Below are positions 47,209 to 55,943 of a stretch of DNA of 64,000 nucleotides, piece after piece (position 1 is the first letter of the stretch; every line of letters begins with the position of its first letter). The stretch comes from Oscillospiraceae bacterium (lineage in GTDB: Bacteria > Bacillota > Clostridia > Oscillospirales > WRJC01), in contig WRHM01000001.1 in NCBI GenBank assembly GCA_009783265.1, positions 310,001-374,000 on the forward strand, given 5' to 3'. A model generated the notes under the pieces. It searched no databases and was not told the origin of the DNA. It was given only the letters and a program-made list of their open reading frames with translations. A program made the translations under genes and the position numbers.

Positions 47209-47240
47209 AAAAAATTAACTCCCCTCTTAAAAATAAACAT

Positions 47241-48200
47241 CTATTCCGGTTCTTCCAGCGAAATTCTGCCTATCTTCGCCGCCCGAAATTCTGTCAGGAT
47301 AGTTTTTGCGCACCTCTCGTCGTCAATTTCGCCGCCTGATACTATATATCCCCTGTTTTTGCCTATCTGAAAAAATATCCCGTAATCATTATATTCTTCG
47401 GATTTTACATTCGATATATCAAGTTTATATCTTGACGCGAGTTCTTCAGGATATTTTTTACGCAAAACCCCGCACAGTTTTACGGCGTTTTCGGCAGTAT
47501 CAAGTATATCGTCTTTGATAGATCCGATAAAAGCAAGATTAAGCCCGACTGTTTCATTTTCGAATTTGGGCCACAAAACCCCCGGCATATCAAGTAAATC
47601 TATGCCTATATCCGACGATACCCATTGCTTTCTAAGCGTCACTCCCGGCCTGTCCTCGACTTTCGCCTTTGCGTCCCTGCAGATTTTATTTAAAAGCGAC
47701 GATTTGCCGACGTTGGGAATCCCTACAATCATAGCGCGAATCCGCCTGCCGGACATTCCCTTGTTTTTATATCTCTCCAATTTTTCGCTTAATATTTCTT
47801 TTATTTTAGATGAAATATTATTTATCCCCGCCCCGCTTTTGCAATCAATCGGCAATATATACTCGCCGTTTTTTTTATAATAATCCACCCATTTTTGATT
47901 TATAATATTATCGGCCAGATCGCTCTTGTTCATCAAAGTCAAAACGGGTTTGTTACACTTTTCAGTTATTTTTTTTATTTCGGGATTCTGGCTCGACAAA
48001 ACCGCTCTCGCGTCTAAAAGTTCAAGAACTATATCGACCTGAGACAAATTTTCAGAAATAATCCTGCGGGTTTTCGCCATGTGTCCGGGAAACCACTGTA
48101 TCGGATTTATCCTGTTTTTTTCGGCTTTTTCGGGACTTTCAAAATTATTTTCTTTTTTTTTATTATTTTTTTTATTTTTATTGCTCCTGTTATTCTGCAT
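47241..48200 (-). CDS. rbgA: Ribosome biogenesis GTPase YlqF/RbgA
   Basis: A GTPase with circularly permuted motifs (G4 before G1): LMNKSDLAD, then GIPNVGKSSLLN, then LLDMPGVLWP. It acts late in 50S assembly. QWFPGHMAKTRRII near residue 33 is the family start. Length 319, with an N-terminal basic Asn/Lys-rich extension. Its ATG overlaps the end of lepB by 11 nt. Confidence 0.96.
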   Translation of the reverse strand: MQNNRSNKNKKNNKKKENNFESPEKAEKNRINPIQWFPGHMAKTRRIISENLSQVDIVLELLDARAVLSSQNPEIKKITEKCNKPVLTLMNKSDLADNIINQKWVDYYKKNGEYILPIDCKSGAGINNISSKIKEILSEKLERYKNKGMSGRRIRAMIVGIPNVGKSSLLNKICRDAKAKVEDRPGVTLRKQWVSSDIGIDLLDMPGVLWPKFENETVGLNLAFIGSIKDDILDTAENAVKLCGVLRKKYPEELASRYKLDISNVKSEEYNDYGIFFQIGKNRGYIVSGGEIDDERCAKTILTEFRAAKIGRISLEEPE

Positions 48201-49020
48201 TTGGCTTCACAACCCCAAACTTATTAAACGGGAAAACTCTTATCAGCACCCTTCCGACAACATTTCTCACATCAATCTGGCCTATACTCGAACTTCGCGA
48301 ATCGGACGAATGATTTCTGTTGTCCCCCATTACGAATATTTTCCCCGGTTCGACTTTAATGGGCAGCATATCCGGTGATATATCATTAACGTTCATGAAT
48401 TTATCCTGTTCGTAATTAACATACGGCTCTATCGCAGCTTTTCCGTCAACTTCGTAAATCGGCCTTTCATCGACGTAAACTATCCAGTTTTCAAAGTCAA
48501 AATCAACTGTCTGACCTTCGACCGCTATGACCCTTTTTATAATCGGCGTGGAAAAATTCGGGTTAGGCACCTGAATTACGACAATGTCACCCTGTTTCGG
48601 CGAATAAAACAAATTAGATATTATAAGATTATCCTGTACACTGCCGTATGGCTTTTCACCGCCGTGCAAAGTATTCTCCATGCTTGGCCCCTGCACAGTT
48701 ACGAGCCTGAAAATAAAAGTAAACAATAATATAACAGTAAGCAGCGCGCTCGAAAAAATTTCAATCCATTCAAACAATTCTTCAGAAAATCTCTTTTTTT
48801 CTTCATCGGGCAGAAAATATCCCGCGTCTACCATTTCCTGCGTCAGCTCTATTTCTGGTATTTCATTATCTTCTTCATCTTCGTTTATCCCGTTTGTTTC
48901 ATCCGCGTCATTCCTATTATCATTATAACTATAGTCATCATCCGTATTTTTCGTATTTTTTATATCTGTTATATCTATATCATCTTGATCTTGATTTATA
49001 TCATTATCGTTACCGCTCAT
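48190..49020 (-). CDS. lepB: Type I signal peptidase with acidic N-terminal extension
   Basis: Membrane serine peptidase that cleaves Sec signal peptides. The catalytic Ser is in GPSMENTL, the Lys in IIKRVIAVEG, and GDNRNHSSDSR is box E. One hydrophobic span (about 90-112) precedes the catalytic domain. The first 85 residues are Asp/Asn/Glu-rich, longer than in typical Gram-positive SipS-like enzymes, and presumably lie in the cytoplasm. Length 276. Confidence 0.94.
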   Translation of the reverse strand: MSGNDNDINQDQDDIDITDIKNTKNTDDDYSYNDNRNDADETNGINEDEEDNEIPEIELTQEMVDAGYFLPDEEKKRFSEELFEWIEIFSSALLTVILLFTFIFRLVTVQGPSMENTLHGGEKPYGSVQDNLIISNLFYSPKQGDIVVIQVPNPNFSTPIIKRVIAVEGQTVDFDFENWIVYVDERPIYEVDGKAAIEPYVNYEQDKFMNVNDISPDMLPIKVEPGKIFVMGDNRNHSSDSRSSSIGQIDVRNVVGRVLIRVFPFNKFGVVKPNAE

Positions 49021-49196
49021 AAAATTTCCTCCTGAAATAATCCTGTAATCCCATAATCATGCAATTATTATTTTACCTATATTAATACAAAAATATTAAC
49101 AGTATATAAAGATACGGCAAATCTTAAATATCATAATTTTTAACATCTTTCAGATTTTTTACGGATTTTATTATATTTTAGATATATTATATTCTT

Positions 49197-50303
49197 TTAA
49201 TACCTCCCGCATTTGTGCGCCGCTTCATACATTGCGATCACATTTTCAACGGGCGTATTATCCTGAATCATGTGTGTCGGCGAAAGCATATAGCATTTTA
49301 AATCTTTAAAAATTCCGATCGTTTCTTTTACGTTATTTTCAACGTCATTTGCGTTTCCTTCAGTTAAAACACCTGCTGTCGATATGCACCCGTGAAAACA
49401 TAACTTCCCTCCGAAATTCTCTTTTAGATATTTTGGATTCATATTTACAGCCTCAGGCTGCAACGTATCGACCGCGTTTATCCCCATTTCGATAAAATCA
49501 TTATATGCCCAGCTTGAACTGCCGCATGTATGAATCATAACCGGCAGATTATAGCTTTTCGCGAAATCTATAAATTTCTGGTGACGCGGCCTGAATACTT
49601 TCCTGTATAAATCAAGGCTTATCATAGGGGCAATTTGTGTTCCCAGATCCTCGCCCAGCCATAAAAAATCAACGCTGCCTTTAGCTTTTTGCATAATTCT
49701 TTCAAGTACGCCCATTTCCATATTTAATCTTCTGTCAAGATAAATCAAAGTCGCCTCGTCCTGATTATATAATCTGACGAGGGCTTCCTCCATTCCCATG
49801 ACCCTGCCGGTTGAGTTTATAATATCGGCGTTTCCCGCACCCCCGATAAATACGGCTTTGTCTTTATAATAATCAAGCATATTATCTATATTCGAGTAAT
49901 CAAAATCGTCGGGATCAGGTACAGGAAAATTCGCTATTATTTCATCGTCCGCGTCTTTTAACGGGAAATTGCAGAAATCATGATAATATCCCGATTCGTT
50001 ATATATTAATCTTGTGTAAAATCCGTACACGGGGTCAACGTTAACCCCGTCGATTTGCTTAAAAAGCAAAGGTCCTTTATATCCTGCTCCGATTCCCCTG
50101 AAATCAACGCCGATAATATCCAGAACTTTTTCGTAATTGCCGTCGTCAACTCCGAGAGCCTTTGCAAATTTGGCGTGTATCGTAGGATTCGCGAAATAAT
50201 TTATCGGCACTCTGTCGGGTTTTTCAAAATTATTATTATTAAAATTAAACGTGCGTTTCACGCGTTCTTTTGACGTCATTGTTTCGTAGGTTCTGTTGAA
50301 CAT
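49197..50303 (-). CDS. UROD-superfamily protein with intact HxC...C zinc site
   Basis: A 368-residue member of the uroporphyrinogen decarboxylase/corrinoid methyltransferase superfamily. It keeps the zinc ligands of the MtaA-type methyltransferases as IHTCGSS and CFHGCIST. It lacks the HemE porphyrin-binding Arg signature. Possibly a methyl transfer from or to a corrinoid or thiol; no corrinoid protein gene is next to it. It stands alone between lepB and the wecG-like/rpe pair, with a family B element at its 3' side. The reaction is an inference. Confidence 0.78.
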   Translation of the reverse strand: MFNRTYETMTSKERVKRTFNFNNNNFEKPDRVPINYFANPTIHAKFAKALGVDDGNYEKVLDIIGVDFRGIGAGYKGPLLFKQIDGVNVDPVYGFYTRLIYNESGYYHDFCNFPLKDADDEIIANFPVPDPDDFDYSNIDNMLDYYKDKAVFIGGAGNADIINSTGRVMGMEEALVRLYNQDEATLIYLDRRLNMEMGVLERIMQKAKGSVDFLWLGEDLGTQIAPMISLDLYRKVFRPRHQKFIDFAKSYNLPVMIHTCGSSSWAYNDFIEMGINAVDTLQPEAVNMNPKYLKENFGGKLCFHGCISTAGVLTEGNANDVENNVKETIGIFKDLKCYMLSPTHMIQDNTPVENVIAMYEAAHKCGRY

Positions 50304-50381
50304 AAAATTATTCTCCCTGAAATAATATTATTTTATTGTTATATTTATTTTACATGAGTAAGGCTTATTTTTCTCCGTTCC

Positions 50382-50507
50382 CATGCCCCCTTTCGCAAAA
50401 GGGGGTGGCGTCGCAACGCCGGGGGATTCAGCCAGAGACGCGGGGGAACGGAATCCCCCTGTCACTGCGGTGACATCCCCCTTTTGCGAAAGGGGGCTTT
50501 TTTTGGA
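50382..50507. repeat. Palindromic element family B copy
   Basis: GCCCCCTTTCGCAAAAGGGGG and the complementary CCCCCTTTTGCGAAAGGGGGC face each other around GGGGGATT...AATCCCCC. About 126 bp. It fills the gap between the wecG-like gene and the UROD gene. Confidence 0.88.
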
Positions 50508-50537
50508 GATTTCGTCGTTCCCACTTTTATTCTTGTT

Positions 50538-51341
50538 TCACAATCCCCTTTTCTTCTTTTTTGCTTTCTTCGCAAACATAGTGCCAAAAACAAACTTCGG
50601 CAGTTTCATCATACGTCCGATTCGCGTCGGGTGATTTATTAAATAATAAAACCATTCAAGCCTTAATTTTATAAAAATCTTCGGCGCGTATTTTTTCACT
50701 CCGGCAATTATGTCGATAGTCCCGCCGACTCCCAGCATTAATTTTGTGTTTAGTTTATTTTTATTCTCAAAAATCCACTTTTCCTGTTTTAATCCGAGCG
50801 CGCCCAGACATACGACAATCACATCAGGCGTGCATTCGTTTATTTTTTCGATTACTTTTATGTTTTCTTCGGGATTTTTAGTCCCGAACAAATCAAACCA
50901 TCCGTGATGATAAAAAATTTTAAGATTTTTATATTCTTCGTTTAAAATATTCGCGGCTTTTTCGACGTTTTCTTCTTTTGAGCCAAGCAAAAACAACGTC
51001 CCGCCAGTTTCGTCCAAATACGGTATTATATTATTTCGCACAAGGTCATATCCGCCGACTTTTTGTTTTAACGGGGATTTTAATATTTTCGACGCTAAGA
51101 CAACTCCCGCTCCGTCGGGGATTATAATATCCGCTGAGTTTATTATCTCAAATAACTCTCCGGTTTTATTTTTCTTTTTATCGTCTATGCAAGCCTGCAC
51201 AATTTCAGCGTTCGGGGTATATATAGCGTGAGCTTTATTTTCCTGATTATTTATAAAACTTTTCGCGATTTCAACGGCTTCGTCCATTGTCACGTTCGCG
51301 ACGTTTACTCCCCGTATATTTATCTTTTCAAACTCAAACAT
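50538..51341 (-). CDS. WecG/TagA/CpsF family glycosyltransferase
   Basis: Transfers an N-acetyl-mannosamine-type sugar onto a lipid-linked acceptor in teichoic acid or surface polysaccharide synthesis. Family elements: VTMDEAVEIAKSFI, TPNAEIV, IPDGAGVVLASK, LFLLGSKEENVEKA and GVGGTIDIIAGVKKYAP. Length 267. Start overlaps rpe by 8 nt. A basic C-terminus is consistent with membrane association. Confidence 0.92.
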   Translation of the reverse strand: MFEFEKINIRGVNVANVTMDEAVEIAKSFINNQENKAHAIYTPNAEIVQACIDDKKKNKTGELFEIINSADIIIPDGAGVVLASKILKSPLKQKVGGYDLVRNNIIPYLDETGGTLFLLGSKEENVEKAANILNEEYKNLKIFYHHGWFDLFGTKNPEENIKVIEKINECTPDVIVVCLGALGLKQEKWIFENKNKLNTKLMLGVGGTIDIIAGVKKYAPKIFIKLRLEWFYYLINHPTRIGRMMKLPKFVFGTMFAKKAKKKKRGL

Positions 51342-52008
51342 TCATATACCTTTCTATTGTTTCTTTGACATTCTCCGACTTGAAAACGCCCGTCCCTACG
51401 ACTATTATATCCGCTCCGGAATCTTTTATCTCTTTCGCGTTGTCAAAATTTATTCCCCCGTCAACTTCGATGATAAAATCATAATTATTCTCACTTTTAA
51501 TTTTATTTAACTCTTTGATTTTATTCATGCACTTATCAATAAATTTCTGCCCCCCGAATCCCGGCTCGACGGACATGATTAAAACCATATCGAGTTTATC
51601 TATAAACGGCAAAAGAACATCGACCGGAGTGTCAGGCTTTATCGCGACAGAGCATTTTATATTATTGTTTTTTATCAGATCAATAGTTTTTAAGACTTCT
51701 TCGATATTATCGCAGGCTTCATAGTGAAAACTTATCATATCCGCTCCCGCTTCGATAAAATCATGAATATATCTTATAGGTTTTGTTATCATCAGATGCA
51801 CGTCGAATATTATATCGCAAACTTTTCTGATTGAAGAAATAACGGGCAGCCCGAAACTTATGTTTTTCACGAAAACGCCGTCCATGACGTCCAGATGCAG
51901 ATAATTGCAGCCTTTGCCGTCCATATAAACTCTTTTTATCTCGTTTTCGAGATTTGAAAAATCGCTCGCCAAAAGCGACGGGGCTAAAGTAAACATAGAT
52001 TTACCCAC
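51334..52008 (-). CDS. rpe: Ribulose-phosphate 3-epimerase
   Basis: Interconverts ribulose-5-P and xylulose-5-P in the pentose phosphate route. TIM barrel; metal-site motifs HLDVMDG, FDVHLMI, FHYEAC and EVDGGI; phosphate loop GFGGQKFI. Length 224. Head of the rpe-wecG pair. Confidence 0.97.
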   Translation of the reverse strand: MGKSMFTLAPSLLASDFSNLENEIKRVYMDGKGCNYLHLDVMDGVFVKNISFGLPVISSIRKVCDIIFDVHLMITKPIRYIHDFIEAGADMISFHYEACDNIEEVLKTIDLIKNNNIKCSVAIKPDTPVDVLLPFIDKLDMVLIMSVEPGFGGQKFIDKCMNKIKELNKIKSENNYDFIIEVDGGINFDNAKEIKDSGADIIVVGTGVFKSENVKETIERYMNV

Positions 52009-52210
52009 GCTTTCTTTAATTTATAATTATGCAAAAACTTGTTAATTTCTTATTAATTTTAATAATATTAAAAATACTAAAAATATAGGTTTTAAGTGGC
52101 AAATTCGCCATTAAAATCTTGGTTTTATATATAATAATTGATACAAAACATTTTATATTATGCAGTTATTATACAGTAACATGACAAAGAAAAAACCATA
52201 AAATATATAG

Positions 52211-52315
52211 AGGGATAAAAAAATCCCGCGGCGCGGCGGCAATGCCGAGTCATTCGAAGCATTTAATTCAAATGGCACCGGCGATCATTTTGATTTTCAA
52301 CTTGATGGTAAATGA
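52211..52315 (+). pseudogene. Possible coding remnant
   Basis: One frame from 52211 to the stop at 52313-52315 reads as protein-like sequence (GNAESFEAFNSNGTGDHFDF) with no start codon or ribosome-binding site. Base composition is richer in GC than the flanks. It may be the end of a decayed gene, but the stretch is short and the match to any family is unproven. Confidence 0.25.
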
Positions 52316-52372
52316 TGATAAAATACAGGATATAATTAAATTTTTACCTTTCTGTCCGCCGCTTTATATAAG

Positions 52373-52545
52373 CCTGTGATTTTATTTCATAATTTTTATA
52401 ATTTTATGTGTTTATTTTATTATTTGAATTTGAATAGGATTGTTCGACGAGTATATCACAGGTGTTTTACCGGTTTTATTTGCGTTTGAGTTTGATTGTT
52501 TTTGCTTTCAGGCGCAAATAATAACCGGTATTGTCTTTTTGTTTA
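52373..52545 (+). ncRNA. Possible structured RNA
   Basis: CCTGTGAT (52373-52380) pairs with ATCACAGG (52455-52462). Right after it a second stem has TACCGGTT/AACCGGTA and TATTTGCG/CGCAAATA (52468-52484 with 52513-52530), followed by a T-rich tail (52531-52550) like a terminator. Strand chosen from that tail. No known RNA family was recognised. Confidence 0.35.
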
Positions 52546-52567
52546 TTTTATTATTTATTTGAAATAA

Positions 52568-52700
52568 CGCGTGGTGCCAGAAGCCCCCCTTTTGAAAAGG
52601 GGGACAAGCGACAAAGTCGCAGGGGGATTGTGAAATTTGATAAAGCGCGGGGAGTGCAATCCCCCGTCACTTCGTGCCCTCCTTTCAAAAGGGGGCTTTA
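52568..52700. repeat. Palindromic element family B copy
   Basis: AGCCCCCCTTTTGAAAAGGG and CCTTTCAAAAGGGGGCTTT arms, with GGGGGATT and AATCCCCC inside and the shared GTCACTTCGTGCC. About 130 bp. Confidence 0.88.
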
Positions 52701-52724
52701 TATAGCATTATTTTTTAATATAAA

Positions 52725-52754
52725 TTGTTAAATTTTTGATTTTTACGCTATAAT
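52725..52754 (+). promoter_or_regulatory. Probable promoter of the 52.8-kb gene
   Basis: TTGTTA at 52725-52730, 18-bp spacer, TATAAT at 52749-52754. Confidence 0.55.
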
Positions 52755-52818
52755 TTCCATTAAACCGGAGATAATATATATAACAAAATATAATATATAC
52801 GGGGAGATTGATCTTAAA

Positions 52819-53274
52819 TTGATTAAATTGAATTTGAACGGTGATAATATCAAAAATATTGCTAAACCCAAAAGCAGGATTCACAAAATATTCTCTAAAA
52901 TCCTGAGTTTTATATGCGCCCTTATAATTTTTTTCGTCATACTTTTTTCGATAGGCGCGTTTTTGCAGGCAGACGTTGAATCGAAAAACATTCTTGGAAA
53001 TCACGATTATCAAATATTTTCGTATAATAAAACCGACGACGGAACGGCTGTATTCAAAGCGTTCGGCGAGAGTTTTATTCTGGATTTAAACAAAGTTTAT
53101 TCTATTAAAAACCGTTTTGACGAAATCTCCGCGATAAATAAAGACTATACCCCTGCTATTATCACTTTAAGCGGAGATATTTTAACCGGCTGTTTCTCTT
53201 CGGTCAGCGAAAGTTTCAGTAAAATACCTGAAATAATTAAATATTTTTTAGATTCTTCGCTCAATTCAGAATAA
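52819..53274 (+). CDS. Hypothetical single-pass membrane protein
   Basis: Not recognised. 151 residues, starting at a TTG 12 nt after GGGGAG (52801-52806). A basic N-terminus of about 25 residues is followed by one hydrophobic span (about 29-50), and the rest is a small domain outside the membrane with no known motif (AVFKAFGESFILDLNK). Predicted type II topology. It has its own promoter. Confidence 0.6.
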   Translation: MIKLNLNGDNIKNIAKPKSRIHKIFSKILSFICALIIFFVILFSIGAFLQADVESKNILGNHDYQIFSYNKTDDGTAVFKAFGESFILDLNKVYSIKNRFDEISAINKDYTPAIITLSGDILTGCFSSVSESFSKIPEIIKYFLDSSLNSE

Positions 53275-53306
53275 CTCAGGCACAAATAAAAACAAAACCG
53301 AAAAAA

Positions 53307-53843
53307 TTAAAATAAAAAGTCAGCGTCTCCCGTAAGCATCGCATATATCCCGCGATAAACTGCGTTAGGATTCTCTTTGAATTTTTCAGAGATTTTTTCT
53401 GCGGTTATTTTATCTTTTATAAACAGGGAAATATTTAAAATTTCCCTGTTTTCGTTTTTGTCTTTTATACTGCATTTAAATCTGTTTCCGTCTGTTTCTT
53501 CTTCTATAATATGCGAAATAACCGCTCCGGATTTTTCTAAATCCAAACGGCGCGCGGCGGCGGCTATGCCTTTGACTTTCGGGGCCAACGGAATCAAATG
53601 CTCAAGATTTTCGGCGATTGCTTTGCCTCTCTGGGTAATATTATATATATTATTTTCACATTCTTCAATATTTTTGTCGCCGATAAGCTTCGCGAATATT
53701 TCAGCGAAGTCAAAATATCCCACATATCCGCTTTCATACGTCATATTCGCAATATCGTCATAATTAACGCCGTGATTAATCTGATTCATCAAATATAATA
53801 TAAATATTTTTATTTCGTTTTCGCTGTTTAAATCTTTTCGCAT
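53307..53843 (-). CDS. DUF4364 family protein
   Basis: 178-residue protein matching the clostridial DUF4364 layout: a helix-turn-helix-like N-terminal half (NEIKIFILYLMNQINHGVNYDDI) and a C-terminal domain. It may be a regulator, but that is not shown. The ATG 53843 has CGGAG 7 nt upstream; six further codons are open without a better site. It follows the sugar isomerase gene across a family A half-element. Confidence 0.75.
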   Translation of the reverse strand: MRKDLNSENEIKIFILYLMNQINHGVNYDDIANMTYESGYVGYFDFAEIFAKLIGDKNIEECENNIYNITQRGKAIAENLEHLIPLAPKVKGIAAAARRLDLEKSGAVISHIIEEETDGNRFKCSIKDKNENREILNISLFIKDKITAEKISEKFKENPNAVYRGIYAMLTGDADFLF

Positions 53844-53863
53844 TATAATCTCCGTTATCATGA

Positions 53864-53896
53864 TTACGGCGGCGCGTCGGGGTCGCCGCGACCTAC
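53864..53896. repeat. Family A half-copy
   Basis: On the minus strand GTAGGTCGCGGCGACCCCGA continues into CGCGCCGCCGTA, matching the left arm at 4151. It lies just after the isomerase gene's stop. Confidence 0.65.
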
Positions 53897-54732
53897 AATT
53901 TTATAATTTTGCTTTCTAATTCAACGGTTTCTTTGTAAAAATCTTCCCAGGTCTGGCTATCGTCTGTCTTGCCGATTTCGGCGGTCAGATAACCGTCCCA
54001 GCCAGCTTTTCTTAATGCCGGAATTATTTTTTTGAAATTCACGTCGCCTTTTAACAAATCGGGCCACGTCCCACCGCTGTTGATTCCGGAATTGCGTTTA
54101 AATTCTTTTATATGTATATGGCTGATTCTTTTGCCCAGTATTTCTATCCAGTACTCGGACCATGAAAAAGCGACAGTGTTTCCCACGTCATAATATGCCG
54201 TGATATATTCGCAATTTAAACTGTCGATGAAATTTGCCATGTCAAACGGCGATAAAAAGAATGTGTTCCATACGTTTTCGAGCCCGACTTTTAATTTATA
54301 GTTTTCTATAATATTTTTACAGGCTTCAAGAGTGTCGAACGAATTTTTGTATGCTTCTTTGATCGACATATCCTCTCCTATTCCCCCCGGAACAGTTAAA
54401 ATCCCAGACGCACCCAATGTTTTTGCGCAAAGCAACTGCTTTTCGAGTAGCTTTTTAGAGTTATCGCGGCTTTCCTGCGTTGCCGAACCCATATTTACGC
54501 TCCACCACAACGACGTCGAGATACTCACGACCGGCAAGTCATATCTTTCTGATATAGCTTTTATTTCAGCCAGTTCTTTGTCTGTTGTTTCAAGCGAGAG
54601 GGAATGCGCCGACCTGCCTTTGTCGTCTACATTTAGTTCTATGCCGTCGAATCCGGCTTTTTTTATTTGCGCGAACATATCCTCAAAATTTGTATCTGAC
54701 TCAACTGACCATGCGTTAATTGATTTTTTCAT
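53893..54732 (-). CDS. Xylose isomerase-like TIM barrel sugar isomerase/epimerase
   Basis: 279-residue protein of the AP endonuclease 2/sugar phosphate isomerase superfamily. The metal-site features are GLENVWNTF, YYDVGNTV, HIHIKEFKRN and YLTAEIGK at the expected spacing. It comes 29 bp after a UROD-family gene on the same strand; the same type of pairing recurs at 61.9-64 kb. The actual sugar is unknown. Confidence 0.85.
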   Translation of the reverse strand: MKKSINAWSVESDTNFEDMFAQIKKAGFDGIELNVDDKGRSAHSLSLETTDKELAEIKAISERYDLPVVSISTSLWWSVNMGSATQESRDNSKKLLEKQLLCAKTLGASGILTVPGGIGEDMSIKEAYKNSFDTLEACKNIIENYKLKVGLENVWNTFFLSPFDMANFIDSLNCEYITAYYDVGNTVAFSWSEYWIEILGKRISHIHIKEFKRNSGINSGGTWPDLLKGDVNFKKIIPALRKAGWDGYLTAEIGKTDDSQTWEDFYKETVELESKIIKL

Positions 54733-54761
54733 GATATAATCTCCTTTATTATTTTTTATAT

Positions 54762-55754
54762 TTATTCCACTGCTTTTACACAGTATTCTTCAAAAATTTT
54801 TATATATAATTTATATTCTTCAAGCGATACTCCCGGAGGTGTCTGATGATCTACCGACGGGATATAGCGGCTTGATTTCATAACGGGTAAAATTCTCTCA
54901 AATTCTCCTTTGATTTCTTCTTCGCCTTTGTTCATCACCATTTTGTCATATCCGCCAAGCATGATAAATTCAGGATATTCACGCCGTATTTTTGCTATAT
55001 CAACGTTTGCCTGACGCTCTAACGGATAAACGCCGTCTATCCCGGATTTCACAAACCACGGTATCATAACTGTCACGTCGCCGTCGCTGTCCACGAGAGT
55101 TCTCACTCCGTTTTCATGACAGAAATTATTCATGGCTATATAATGCGGCAGCATGAATTTATCAAAACATTCTTTTGAAATCATAGGCCCGTGATTATAT
55201 GACATATCTTCGGCATATCCGACAAAATCGGGCTTCATGACTTTGAAAAGTTCCTGTAACGCTTTCATATTAAAATCGCATAAATCCTGGGTTATCCTGT
55301 TCATTAATTCAGGATAATCATAAAAAGCGAACATATGTGGCTCAATTCCGAACAGCCTTCTCGGAAACCAGAAAAATCCGTCAAGCCATACGCGCATGAT
55401 TATATCGCCGTTGTCATGGCGCGGCTTGAAATTTCCAGCGGAATTTACGAGCCATTTTATCGCCGAATCGGGGTACATATCTTTTCTGAGCCGTTCATAA
55501 TCTTCTTCGTTTTGGATTACGCCCAGTCCGTGGCCCGGAGCGGGAGGAGTATGCGGGCTGCACCCTATGCAGTGCAATTCATCGAGCCCGAAATATTGCA
55601 GGCTTTGTTCAAGATTAAGATTTTCAGGAAAACCCTCGCCAATCCAGCGCGTTATCGTCGCGTCCCACCACCATGCCGCCCATTCGACCATAGGAAGCCT
55701 GTCGTCCGGAAGCCCGCCGTTCAGCACCGTTAAAAACCGTTCTCTTACGGTCAT
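54762..55754 (-). CDS. UROD-superfamily protein without the zinc cysteines
   Basis: 330-residue relative of the genes at 49.2 and 61.9 kb (shared VRERFLTVLNG opening, PPAPGHGLG, and VDSDGDVTVMIPWFVK). The HxC zinc pair of the methyltransferases is replaced by DSDGD and the third ligand region by GGYDKM, so if it is an enzyme its chemistry differs. Divergent from the tandem solute-binding protein genes across a promoter region, and leading a short operon with the isomerase and DUF4364. Reaction unknown. Confidence 0.75.
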   Translation of the reverse strand: MTVRERFLTVLNGGLPDDRLPMVEWAAWWWDATITRWIGEGFPENLNLEQSLQYFGLDELHCIGCSPHTPPAPGHGLGVIQNEEDYERLRKDMYPDSAIKWLVNSAGNFKPRHDNGDIIMRVWLDGFFWFPRRLFGIEPHMFAFYDYPELMNRITQDLCDFNMKALQELFKVMKPDFVGYAEDMSYNHGPMISKECFDKFMLPHYIAMNNFCHENGVRTLVDSDGDVTVMIPWFVKSGIDGVYPLERQANVDIAKIRREYPEFIMLGGYDKMVMNKGEEEIKGEFERILPVMKSSRYIPSVDHQTPPGVSLEEYKLYIKIFEEYCVKAVE

Positions 55755-55861
55755 AAAAAATTCTCCCCTTTAATATATAAAATAAACATAAAATTTTTTA
55801 TTTGCTTAATTTTATTCTAACACAGAATAAAATAAAAATCAATATTTTTTACAAAAGCCGC

Positions 55862-55890
55862 TTGAAATTATTTTATCTTTGATGTATTAT
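55862..55890 (+). promoter_or_regulatory. Promoter of the tandem solute-binding genes
   Basis: TTGAAA at 55862-55867, 17-bp spacer, TATTAT at 55885-55890. A 14-bp palindrome AATTAAATTTAATT lies at 55893-55906 over the expected start. Confidence 0.65.
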
Positions 55891-55943
55891 GTAATTAAAT
55901 TTAATTAAATCGTTAAGCGATCATATATTTCGGGAGGGAAAAT

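Larger units (their letters stand above)
52009..52818. other. 810-bp gene-poor structured region
   Basis: Between divergent rpe and a small + gene. It holds a hairpin near 52085 (TTTTAAGTGGC/GCCATTAAAA), a protein-like scrap at 52211-52315, two long-range stems (CCTGTGAT 52373-52380 with ATCACAGG 52455-52462; 52468-52530), a family B element and a promoter. No full gene or tRNA was found. Confidence 0.6.
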
